Source of the DNA: DATFTE01 sp963802575 | GTDB lineage: Bacteria > Acidobacteriota > Terriglobia > Terriglobales > Acidobacteriaceae | Direction: 5' to 3' | Assembly (NCBI GenBank): GCA_963802575.1 | Contig: CAWDJF010000003.1 | Location: 62,001 to 126,000 of the forward strand | Length of the DNA: 64,000 bases | In this document: in pieces, positions 8,942-15,550 of the stretch | Layout: each line of letters begins with the position of its first letter | Position numbering within the stretch: the first letter of the stretch is position 1 | The notes under the pieces: model-generated | What the model saw: only the letters and a program-made list of their open reading frames with translations | Database searches by the model: none | Told to the model about the DNA's origin: nothing | Made by a program: the position numbers and the translations under genes

Positions 8942-9223
8942 TCAATCCCCACGGTGACCGATGAAGGAGTGTAGAGCCCCCAGGTAAACCCGCGCCGCTC
9001 TGACGGCCTTTGTCTCATTTATCTCGCCTTTGGCGTACTTCTCAAGCTCGGCTGCGGCGTAGATCACCCGAGGTAGTTCCGACTGGAGCCCGCTTTTTGG
9101 ATCGCCGCCGTCTGGAGCCCGGCGCTGCTCATAGAGTTCGTAAGCACGGCACTTGATTTCATCGTGGAGTGCCAGATCCAGGACTTGATCTGCACTGCTT
9201 GAGGCATGGGCTTCGGGTGTCAT
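8942..9223 (-). CDS. DUF2934-like small protein
   Basis: 93 residues, with IKCRAYELYEQRRAPDGGDP resembling the DUF2934 helix (IrxRAYELweexGrpeGxD). The rest is helical and charged. AGGAGGT precedes the ATG at a somewhat long spacing. DUF2934 proteins are small cytoplasmic proteins of unknown role. This is the last of a run of small minus-strand genes from 11684 downwards. Confidence 0.55.
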   Translation of the reverse strand: MTPEAHASSSADQVLDLALHDEIKCRAYELYEQRRAPDGGDPKSGLQSELPRVIYAAAELEKYAKGEINETKAVRAARVYLGALHSFIGHRGD

Positions 9224-9301
9224 GGGATAGGCACCTCCTATCGAGGTGGAAATTCTTTCCTCGGACCAGACAAGTCTTCAGCTCCGACACACCACCATTC
9301 T

Positions 9302-9475
9302 CTAGTGGCGCAAGGCGGCGAGAATCTTTTCCTGATTCTTTACGATGACATTCAGGGTCTCTTGATTTTTCTTGATTTCCTCCTGGTTCTTCAGGATCAA
9401 GGTTTGGTTTCTAAGAATCGTCATCTGATTGGTGACTACGACTTCCGTTTCTGAGAGGACTGCGCCGGGTGACAT
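9302..9475 (-). CDS. Small Asn-Gln repeat coiled-coil protein
   Basis: The start at 9475 is supported by AGGAGG eight bases upstream; the longer frame from 9550 would overlap the previous gene and has no ribosome site. The 57-residue product carries five NQ dipeptides at regular spacing (TNQMTIL, RNQTLIL, KNQEEIKKNQ, VKNQEKIL), with hydrophobic residues a heptad apart, so it should form a coiled coil with a polar stripe. No known domain. It follows the cyclic-nucleotide-binding gene by 67 bases and is probably co-transcribed. Confidence 0.55.
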   Translation of the reverse strand: MSPGAVLSETEVVVTNQMTILRNQTLILKNQEEIKKNQETLNVIVKNQEKILAALRH

Positions 9476-9542
9476 GATGGAAACCTCCTGGTCGTTGACA
9501 TCGCTAACATTGTTAGAGTTGTGGTCTTTCACCAACGACTGC

Positions 9543-9986
9543 TCACGCAACTCGCGACTCGGGTCTAGGCAGGCGCTCCTTGCACAGCATTGCCCTCCTC
9601 ACCTGGCTGGTGTAGTCGATCTTCGCGCTCAGAATTGTTAGCAAGGGATGGCAGAGTTCAGGATTCTTGCGCAACAAGGAAAGGAGGGCGTCAGTCGTTA
9701 GGAATCCCAGTTCGGCATCGTCAGTCACAGTCGCGGTCATACTGTAGTTGCCGCCGCTGAGCGTTGCGGGCAAGCCTACCAGTGCACCCGGACCACAGGT
9801 GCTACCGAGGGCTGCCGCACCGTCAACTCCGAAATCAAGGTTCACTGTTCCGCTGAGAACGAGAAACATGCCGCATGCCTTTTCTCCACGCCGGAACAGC
9901 ACCGTCCACCTTGGCTTTCTGACTCTTTCGCAGCACGGTTCGAGCGCCGCGTATAGATGATCTGGGGAAATAATTTGGCGTTCCAT
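9543..9986 (-). CDS. Stand-alone cyclic nucleotide-binding domain protein (Crp/Fnr sensor domain, no HTH)
   Basis: Starting at 9986, where AGGAGG lies just upstream, the protein is 147 residues. It has the cNMP-binding fold: VLFRRGEKACGMFLVLSGTV, then GPGALVGLPATLSGGNYSMT and AELGFLTTDALLSLL. The phosphate-binding cassette (GE-x(9)-R/T-A in classic CRP) is degenerate, so ligand binding is uncertain. There is no DNA-binding domain after the C-helix, so it must act by protein contact or as a ligand sink. It lies in a run of small minus-strand genes. Confidence 0.75.
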   Translation of the reverse strand: MERQIISPDHLYAALEPCCERVRKPRWTVLFRRGEKACGMFLVLSGTVNLDFGVDGAAALGSTCGPGALVGLPATLSGGNYSMTATVTDDAELGFLTTDALLSLLRKNPELCHPLLTILSAKIDYTSQVRRAMLCKERLPRPESRVA

Positions 9987-10222
9987 CCCTAACCTCCTGG
10001 ACGGACCATTTTGCAAGAAGACTAGGATGAGCGTCTCACTCTTGCATATGATGTCCATCACTAATCGTCGTGACTGGGCCTTCCGGCCGCGAAGCCATTG
10101 AGGCCGAGCCTTAACAAGCTATGGTGACGATCATCGCGGGTACCGTGATCGGAGCGGTAGGAATCAAAACTGGAGCGGCGAGAGCCCGCTCCAGCCAGGG
10201 TTCTTGGGGGAGAACTGCCGTC

Positions 10223-10546
10223 TTATGCCGCCAGTGCTTTTTCGAAGTGCTCGCAAAGCCTGGTCTCGACGGTGTAGTACTTGAACGTGATCGGGGTGGT
10301 GAGATAGGGCTTCAAAATCGCCTCGACCTTCGGGAACCACTCGCGCTCATACATCTCTGCGTATTTCTTCTCGGTCCACAGGCTGATGGTGAGTGCCTTC
10401 TCGGTCTTGATCTCGGGGAAAAAGGGCAATACCTCCAGGAAGCCATTCTGCTTCTTCAGAATGGGCAGAACTTCGTTTTGGATGGCCTTGACGAACTCCT
10501 CTTTCTTTTCCAGCTTCGGCACGAACTCAAGGATGCGGGCAAACAT
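10223..10546 (-). CDS. Antibiotic biosynthesis monooxygenase-like (ABM fold) protein
   Basis: The 107-residue protein reads as a dimeric alpha/beta-barrel: FARILEFVPKLEKKEEFVKA, VLPILKKQNGFLEVLPFF and ALTISLWTEKKYAEMYE. This order (strand, helix, GF-x-E strand, SLW strand) is typical of small ABM/Dabb-type proteins. AAAGGAG lies before the ATG. No partner gene hints at a substrate. A perfect palindrome at 10653-10669 is about 107 bases upstream. Confidence 0.6.
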   Translation of the reverse strand: MFARILEFVPKLEKKEEFVKAIQNEVLPILKKQNGFLEVLPFFPEIKTEKALTISLWTEKKYAEMYEREWFPKVEAILKPYLTTPITFKYYTVETRLCEHFEKALAA

Positions 10547-10652
10547 ATTGATTCTCCTTTTTGTGGTTTCGTCGGAAGCCCGGAGCCGCCCCAGGTTGGA
10601 CGGGATTCAGGGGGCTGAATTGCCTTTGGATTCCGCCACCGTATGCGAACAT

Positions 10653-10669
10653 TCACTGATTGTCAGTGA
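10653..10669. promoter_or_regulatory. Palindrome upstream of the ABM-like gene
   Basis: TCACTGA-TTG-TCAGTGA, a perfect 7-base inverted repeat with a 3-base spacer, lies in the 136-base gap between two minus-strand genes. There is no T-tract on the minus strand, so it is more likely an operator than a terminator. Confidence 0.3.
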
Positions 10670-10682
10670 CGCCTGACTGCCA

Positions 10683-10973
10683 TCAATGTGATCGATTGGC
10701 CGAATGGGCGTCGCGCTGCGCTTCTTTCCCCTCGGCGGATTCTCGCCGACCTTCTCTTTCCTCTAGTTTCCTGAGCAATGGATTCTCCTTGTGATCCAAT
10801 CGGTAAGACCGGACCATGTAGGACGAACAGGTGACAACCAAGAGGATTATCTCGGCATAGAAGATCGTTGGCATGGTGCGCCACCAGTTCCATGATTGAA
10901 GTTGCATGATCATCTCAGGAAACATTCCGTCGTGCCCGGCCATCTTGAAGAACGCTGAAATCCGGTCTCCCAA
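10683..10973 (-). CDS. Small single-pass membrane protein of unknown function
   Basis: The frame gives up to 96 residues with one membrane segment (TIFYAEIILLVVTCSSYMV) and a highly charged C-terminal tail (LLRKLEEREGRRESAEG). The start is uncertain: a TTG at 10973 directly follows the stop of the kinase-like gene, and ATGs at 10943 and 10925 are alternatives. None has a good ribosome site, which suggests translational coupling to the upstream gene. No family recognised. Confidence 0.45.
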   Translation of the reverse strand: MGDRISAFFKMAGHDGMFPEMIMQLQSWNWWRTMPTIFYAEIILLVVTCSSYMVRSYRLDHKENPLLRKLEEREGRRESAEGKEAQRDAHSANRSH

Positions 10974-10974
10974 A

Positions 10975-11472
10975 TCAGGCTGACTTTCGCGTGGTCAGCA
11001 CAGCCGCAATTTCTCCGATAATTTCTTCTACTTGCTGGGATGAATCGAGAGCCAACACTTTCTGTCCGGGCTCGGGTGATGCTTGCCACCCGATGGATGA
11101 TTCGGAGGTCATCACGCCTGCCGACCGATCAAAGACCGCCTCGCGGTCAGTCGCACGGGACGGCTCCAGACAGACGATCTTAATTGGCCGGGAAATTGTA
11201 GAGAGCCGCCTTAGCTCTTTGCCTGTCGACATTGGGCAGGAGACCACCACATCGCGCCATTCATAAATCCAGAACTCTATAGCAGCCGATAGGATTTGGA
11301 GGCGCGGCTCCGGGTCCGCAGTCGCCGCCGACGTGCTGCGTCGGAGTAGGTCGGAATCGCCCGGATGCTTAAGATTCTCCGCATCGACGAATTCCCAACC
11401 CAAGGTCTCTGCGAGGCGCTTGCCTACGGTGTTCCTGCCTGATTCTGTGGTCCCGGTAATGATGAAAACCAC
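10975..11472 (-). CDS. Gluconokinase/shikimate-kinase-like P-loop protein with altered Walker A
   Basis: Start GTG at 11472 is set by AGGAGG eight bases upstream; product 165 residues. VFIITGTTESGRNTVGKRLAETLGW matches the P-loop of gluconate kinase (GVSGSGKSTVGK), then FVDAENLKHPG resembles the gluconokinase DADDLHPP segment, and VVVSCPMSTGKELRRL resembles the VVSCSALKR segment. The essential Walker A Lys-Ser is replaced by Arg-Asn (GRNT), so phosphotransfer is doubtful. It may be a pseudo-kinase or a small-molecule-binding relative. Followed immediately by the small membrane protein. Confidence 0.55.
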   Translation of the reverse strand: MVFIITGTTESGRNTVGKRLAETLGWEFVDAENLKHPGDSDLLRRSTSAATADPEPRLQILSAAIEFWIYEWRDVVVSCPMSTGKELRRLSTISRPIKIVCLEPSRATDREAVFDRSAGVMTSESSIGWQASPEPGQKVLALDSSQQVEEIIGEIAAVLTTRKSA

Positions 11473-11513
11473 GCTGCTCACCTCCTTTGTGGAGGCACCC
11501 AATGCAAAAGAAC

Positions 11514-11684
11514 CTATTGTTCGCCAAGTAGAAGTCCGGCAATTGCCAGGCCGAGAGCGATGACAGCCACCCAAGCAATCATCGGCGCTACCCACTCGCC
11601 GATGCATATCTCATTTGCTGTGTGAGCGTTTCTCTTTGTTCCTGCCGTTTGCGCCGGCCCTTGAGAAGAGGAATTCTGATTCAT
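11514..11684 (-). CDS. Small membrane protein of unknown function
   Basis: Start at 11684 (MNQNSSSQGPAQ) is preferred because GAGAGGG lies just upstream; a longer frame to 11729 lacks a site. The 56-residue product has a polar, Ser/Gln/Thr-rich N-terminus and one C-terminal membrane helix (APMIAWVAVIALGLAIAGLL). No family recognised. It heads a run of small minus-strand genes ending at 8942. Confidence 0.45.
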   Translation of the reverse strand: MNQNSSSQGPAQTAGTKRNAHTANEICIGEWVAPMIAWVAVIALGLAIAGLLLGEQ

Positions 11685-12100
11685 GATCACCCTCTCTGAC
11701 GAAGCGTCTTCTCCCAGGAGGAGAAACAAACCCGACGCCGTCCGGCATCTCTTCGAATTGAAGTTGCCGGTTCACACTCCGACTGACGGATTCGGGCGAC
11801 GGAGAAGACTAAACAAAAGCGGGAGGCAACCCTAGTGACGTACCTGCTTCGCGCTCGGATGAGTGGATAGTTTTCCAAGGCTGCGCTCCGGGGTTGCTGT
11901 GTCAACCGGATATGAAGTTAGCCGCTCTGGCAGCGGCTTCGGCACGATATGGAAGAGGCTAAGAGAGCCGCTTGAACTAGTCATCCAGTTGATACTTATC
12001 CTCCACAAGTCACATGATTTCAGTGACAGCGATCACTCAGTTCGGTGATTGTGACGAACTCCCGCATTGGCGTGTTCGTCGCACAGGGTCAAGAAGAGAA
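11685..12100. other. Gene-free region before the recombinase remnant
   Basis: About 415 bases without a recognisable gene. It should contain the promoter of the minus-strand cluster. AGTGA-N6-TCACT at 12022-12037 has the geometry of a CRP/FNR site, but it is 340 bases from the nearest start. Confidence 0.4.
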
Positions 12101-12836
12101 AACAATCTAGGGGAGCGACCGGTGGGGTTCTGGACGTCGCCATACTGCATCGCATATTCGCGTTTGCCGTGAAAAGGAATTGGTTCAGAAGAATCCTGTC
12201 CAGTTGGAGGGCAGGCCCGGAGACAATCCGGACGGTGGAGCGGAGCCCTTTACCGCAGATAATCTGTCGCGCCTGCGGAAGCACGCGGACCATGACTTGT
12301 TGTGTTTTCTCGTGTTGCGATGGACGGGTTTTCGAGGGTCCGACGCCGTCACACTATTATTCCGGGAAGTGCATTTCGGCAGCAAAGAGGCAGAGCGACT
12401 CACAAGAAAGCGGAAAAAGAAAGTTGTCCTGCCGCTTCATCCGGAGCTTCTCTTTGCCCTGCAGGCGGAGCGAGACAGGCGCAACGCTCAGCCCACAGAC
12501 CGTGTTCTCCTGAACCCGGCCACAGGTAAACCCCTCACCCGTCCTCGACTCTGTCAACGGATGCCTGCGCTTGGCCGCCGAGCTGGTGTTCCAAACGTAC
12601 ACCCTCATCGATTCTGAGATACGTTTTCGGTGGATCTGTTGCTCAGAGGTGCAAGCCCCTACGATGTTGCAAAAATGTTGGGCGATACGATCGAGACGGT
12701 CGAAAGGCACTACATGCCTTTCGTTCGGGAGCTCCGCGAGCGTGTTCGTAGAATTCTGCAAACCGGCACTGGCCTGGAAGAACTTGCTGCCCTGTCATCC
12801 GAAAGCCCACAGGGCGATCCGAAGAAGCCAAACTAG
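12100..12836 (+). pseudogene. Tyrosine recombinase (phage/Xer-type integrase), decayed
   Basis: Three pieces of one integrase are readable. Around 12120-12175 one frame gives VLDVAILHRIFAFAVKR, the end of the core-binding domain. From 12180 the frame shifts and gives KNPVQLEG, FTADNLSRLRKHADHD, LRWTGFRGSDAVTLLF (first catalytic Arg) and VLLNPATGKPLTR to 12614. An in-frame TGA at 12615-12617 then replaces the codon expected for the second catalytic Arg of the HxxR box (HRF-stop-DTFSVDLLL), and the same frame continues to 12836 with YDVAKMLGDTIETVERHYMP, which holds the nucleophile Tyr. The N-terminus is missing. Non-functional. Confidence 0.85.
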
Positions 12837-12960
12837 GAGTTTACGGGTCGTATCCAATCGTCTCAGGACCATGCGGGCGTTCTATTTCACGCTACTGCGT
12901 CACACCGGCGTCACAATCGACCACGTCAATTTTGTAAGTGATTTAAAACAAGTAAGTTTG

Positions 12961-13357
12961 TGGCAGCCGGACCTGTAAGCCGAATTCTGTCCGCAACATG
13001 AATGCCGCGGGACGGTCATTCCTCTGGGCCCAACATTACTGCGGGGCTCAAGCGACCTACCCGGAGGTTGTGACGCACCGAGCCGGCACGTCCCGGCGAA
13101 GCTTTCACCTCGACCGGATCCCTCCCTATTTGGTCTTGCTCCGTGTGGGGTTTGCCCTGCCCGCCGCATTACTGCGGCAGCGGTGCGCTCTTACCGCACC
13201 TTTTCACCCTTACCCTTGCGGGCGGTATGTTTTCTGTGGCACTTGCCGTCCAACCGACTTGAATCGGCCGTCCCGGACGTTATCCGGCACACTGCTCTGC
13301 GGAGTTCGGACTTTCCTCCCGTCTTCCGACGAGCGACCGTCCGGTCCAGCTGCCAAC
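12961..13357 (-). ncRNA. rnpB: RNase P RNA (bacterial type A)
   Basis: On the minus strand the 5' part holds GAGGAAAGTCCGAACTCC followed by GCAGAGCAG, then GGGTAAGGGTGAAAAGGTGC with GGTAAGAGCGCACCGC, AGCAAGACCAAATAGGGAGG, and the 3' part ends GACAGAATTCGGCTTACAGG. These are the universally conserved blocks of bacterial RNase P RNA in the right order. The ends are set by helix P1: GGCAGC-t-GGACC at the 5' end (13354-13343) pairs with GGTCC-g-GCTGCC at the 3' end (12973-12962). The ribozyme trims the 5' leader of tRNA precursors. Confidence 0.96.
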
Positions 13358-13363
13358 GGAATC

Positions 13364-13369
13364 ATTATA
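13364..13369 (-). promoter_or_regulatory. -10 box of the rnpB promoter
   Basis: A perfect TATAAT on the minus strand lies about seven bases before the first paired base of RNase P RNA. No good -35 hexamer is visible at 16-18 bases spacing. Confidence 0.6.
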
Positions 13370-13403
13370 GAGCAGGAGTCGGAAAGGTCCCCGGGGCAAC
13401 CCA

Positions 13404-13748
13404 TTATTCGCGCTGAGTAGGCGCGGCGATCCCCAGAAAAACTAAGACGGCACGATTAAGACGTACCATCTCCTCATCGGCAAGCCGTCCCACGCGCTGG
13501 CCAATTTTTGCTTTTGGGACGGTAGTGATCTTGTCCACCATCAAGCGGCAAACCGCGCGAAGGCCATTGCTCTCGGTCGGTTCCACATGCAGACGGAACA
13601 AAGGAGCCTCGGTTGGATCGGTCGTAAACGCGCACACCGTCAACGAATCTGTGCCGTCGAAACGGTCATCTTGCAGAATCACGACAGGTCGTGGCCTTCC
13701 CGCGTAATCTTTCCCGCCCGCGACGATCCAAATCTCTCCCCGCTTCAG
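13404..13748 (-). CDS. mazF: MazF/PemK-family endoribonuclease toxin
   Basis: The full domain reads KRGEIWIVAGGKDYAGRPRP, VVILQDDRFDGTDSLTVCAF, VCRLMVDKITTVPK and GRLADEEMVRLNRAVLVFL, the classic MazF/PemK order, 114 residues. MazF cleaves mRNA at short motifs when freed from its antitoxin. The usual 'M-K-R-G-E-I-W' start falls on CTG (13748-13746), and its last two bases plus the next base form the TGA of the antitoxin (CTGA overlap). No ATG, GTG or TTG lies between the preceding in-frame stop and this point. So either CTG initiates by coupling or the start was lost; an internal ATT would remove the RNA-binding first strand. Confidence 0.85.
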   Translation of the reverse strand: MKRGEIWIVAGGKDYAGRPRPVVILQDDRFDGTDSLTVCAFTTDPTEAPLFRLHVEPTESNGLRAVCRLMVDKITTVPKAKIGQRVGRLADEEMVRLNRAVLVFLGIAAPTQRE

Positions 13749-13969
13749 AGAACCCTCTCATCCGAGACTGCGTCAATGAAAGCCTGATCCTGCTTCGCGT
13801 AAGGACTCTTCGCAACCGCCAGGGATTGCCGGTGTGCCTGACTGATAAAGGATCGAGATGCCATGTCAGGAACCCAGATCTGCAATGGCTTCAGTCCTTG
13901 ACGGCGCAACCGCTCCCGGTGTGCCCTTACCTTGTCACGGGACGATTTGGCGCGGCTCTTTGCTGGCAT
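13745..13969 (-). CDS. MazE-family antitoxin (DUF3018 type)
   Basis: A 74-residue basic protein: KSSRDKVRAHRERLRRQGLK, then PLQIWVPDMASRSFISQAHR, and a C-terminal toxin-binding tail DQAFIDAVSDERVL. This is the pattern of 'antitoxin MazE family'/DUF3018 proteins, in which a short ribbon-helix-helix-like N-terminus binds DNA. GAGGAGGT lies before the ATG. It is upstream of, and overlaps by four bases, the MazF gene, so the two are translated together. A palindrome at 13986-13999 in the promoter is a likely self-operator. Confidence 0.85.
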   Translation of the reverse strand: MPAKSRAKSSRDKVRAHRERLRRQGLKPLQIWVPDMASRSFISQAHRQSLAVAKSPYAKQDQAFIDAVSDERVL

Positions 13970-13985
13970 GGGCCACCTCCTCTGT

Positions 13986-13999
13986 GGTTACATGTAACC
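13986..13999. promoter_or_regulatory. Candidate operator of the mazEF-like operon
   Basis: GGTTACATGTAACC is a perfect 14-base palindrome 16 bases before the antitoxin ATG. On the minus strand it is preceded by AGGTTATGGT, a related half-site. Toxin-antitoxin operons are normally autoregulated at such sites. Confidence 0.55.
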
Positions 14000-14123
14000 T
14001 ACCATAACCTCGTGTCCCTTTCAAATGGGGTGGGCCTTCGCACCGAGCATTCCTGCTAGACTCAGCGTGCAACGTTTTTGGGTTTTGGCCGAGGCCTGAC
14101 GCCCGAAGCCCGACGCCTGATTT

Positions 14124-15356
14124 ATGCACTTCCTCGAAGCCCTCCGCATCTCGCTGCAGTCGCTTTGGGCGAATAAACTCCGCTCGGTGCTGACCCTGCT
14201 TGGCGTCGTGATCGGCGTCGCGGCCGTCATCGCTGTAGTCACCTTCGTCAACGGCATCAACGGATACGTAGGCGAGAAAATCTTCAATCTCGGCGCCGAC
14301 GTTTTTATCATGTTCAAGGTTTCTCCGGTGGTGACCAACGTCGATCATTACCTCGAAGGACAGAAGCGCAAAGACCTGACGATGGACGACTACCGTGCGG
14401 TGCGCGAAGGCTGCAAGCACTGCGCCTACGTGGGCGCTTATGCGCGCAACAATAGCGGACACCTGAAGTACGGCGAAGAGGCTCTCACCGACACCATCGT
14501 GCAAGGCATGACGCCTTCAGTCGCGGTGACGCAAGACGTCGACATGGAGTCCGGCCGCATGATCGAAGATATCGACCTCGAAAATGACGCGCCTGTCGCC
14601 GTGGTTGGCACCGACATTCCAGAGACGCTCATGCCCGGCGTGGATCCGATCGGCAAGGAGATCCGCGTGGACGGTTGGATCTACCGCATCATCGGAGTCG
14701 GCAAAAAGAAAGGCAAGACGCTGGGCCAGAGTCTGGACAACTATGTCTTCCTGCCCATGACCTCATGGCTCAAGCAATACGGAAGTTACAACAGCAACAT
14801 GCGCATCTCCGCGAAGGCTACCGGCACGGGCCCGGTTCTCGACTCAGCCATCGATGAGGCGCGCGTGATTCTGCGCACGCGGCGTCACGATCCGGCAGGA
14901 GGAGCGGATACTTTCGATATCGAAACCAACAGCAGCTTGCTCAGCATCTGGTCAAATCTGACTGGAACCTTCTTCATCGCCATGATCGGCATCTCCGCGA
15001 TCTCGATGGTGGTGGGGGGAATTGTCATCATGAACATCATGCTGGTCTCGGTCACCGAGCGCACACGCGAAGTGGGAATTCGCAAGGCAATGGGAGCACG
15101 ACGATCGGATGTGATGATGCAATTCCTGATTGAAGCCGTACTGTTGGCCGTGACGGGAGGAGTTCTCGGCGTATTGCTGGGGATCGCTATCGCCAAGGGC
15201 GTTACGCTCGCCGTGGGAATGCCGTCGGTCATCAAGCTGTGGGCGGTTTTTGCGGGGCTGCTTGTTTCCGCCAGCGTCGGAGTTTTCTTTGGCGTCTATC
15301 CCGCGCAGCGTGCAGCCAAGCTGGAACCGATCGCGGCGTTGCGGTTTGAAAGCTGA
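14124..15356 (+). CDS. MacB-like ABC transporter permease (FtsX family)
   Basis: A 410-residue protein with the MacB topology: a first membrane segment (residues 19-41, LTLLGVVIGVAAVIAVVTFV), a large periplasmic MacB_PCD domain (about 42-280), then three C-terminal membrane segments of the FtsX domain with MLVSVTERTREVGIRKAMGA at about 310-330. It lacks the ATPase half. MacB-type permeases do not move substrate through the membrane but transmit ATPase motion to the periplasm. The next gene is a close paralogue; no ATPase gene is in the window. No ribosome site is visible before the ATG. Confidence 0.88.
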   Translation: MHFLEALRISLQSLWANKLRSVLTLLGVVIGVAAVIAVVTFVNGINGYVGEKIFNLGADVFIMFKVSPVVTNVDHYLEGQKRKDLTMDDYRAVREGCKHCAYVGAYARNNSGHLKYGEEALTDTIVQGMTPSVAVTQDVDMESGRMIEDIDLENDAPVAVVGTDIPETLMPGVDPIGKEIRVDGWIYRIIGVGKKKGKTLGQSLDNYVFLPMTSWLKQYGSYNSNMRISAKATGTGPVLDSAIDEARVILRTRRHDPAGGADTFDIETNSSLLSIWSNLTGTFFIAMIGISAISMVVGGIVIMNIMLVSVTERTREVGIRKAMGARRSDVMMQFLIEAVLLAVTGGVLGVLLGIAIAKGVTLAVGMPSVIKLWAVFAGLLVSASVGVFFGVYPAQRAAKLEPIAALRFES

Positions 15357-15543
15357 GCACTCAGCAATCAGCACTCAGCATTCAGCCAGCGTAAAGAGCA
15401 CTTAGCACTTAGCCTCTGCAGATTGGGACTATGTCTCGTCAGGCCTTGGGTACATAAACAGTTCCGGCGTTGATTCGGTCGCTGGCCACGTGCTAAGTGC
15501 TAAGTGCCAAAGGCTGAGTGCTGAATGCTGAGTGCTGACGGCT
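15353..15543. repeat. Inverted repeat array between the two permease genes
   Basis: The left arm (15353-15414) is built of short words such as AGCACTCAGC, ATTCAGC and GCACTTAGC. The right arm (15491-15543) is its reverse complement in the same order (GCTAAGTGCTAAGTGCC, then GGCTGAGTGCTGAATGCTG). About 76 bases of unrelated sequence separate them. The transcript could fold into a long imperfect hairpin. Confidence 0.7.
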
Positions 15544-15550
15544 GTTTCTC

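Noticed and set aside
12022..12037. AGTGA-N6-TCACT, CRP/FNR-like geometry.
   Set aside because: About 340 bases from the nearest start and likely by chance in a 64 kb window.
12100..13000. Insertion sequence around the recombinase remnant.
   Set aside because: No transposase, terminal inverted repeats or target duplication were found; the gene is of tyrosine-recombinase type.
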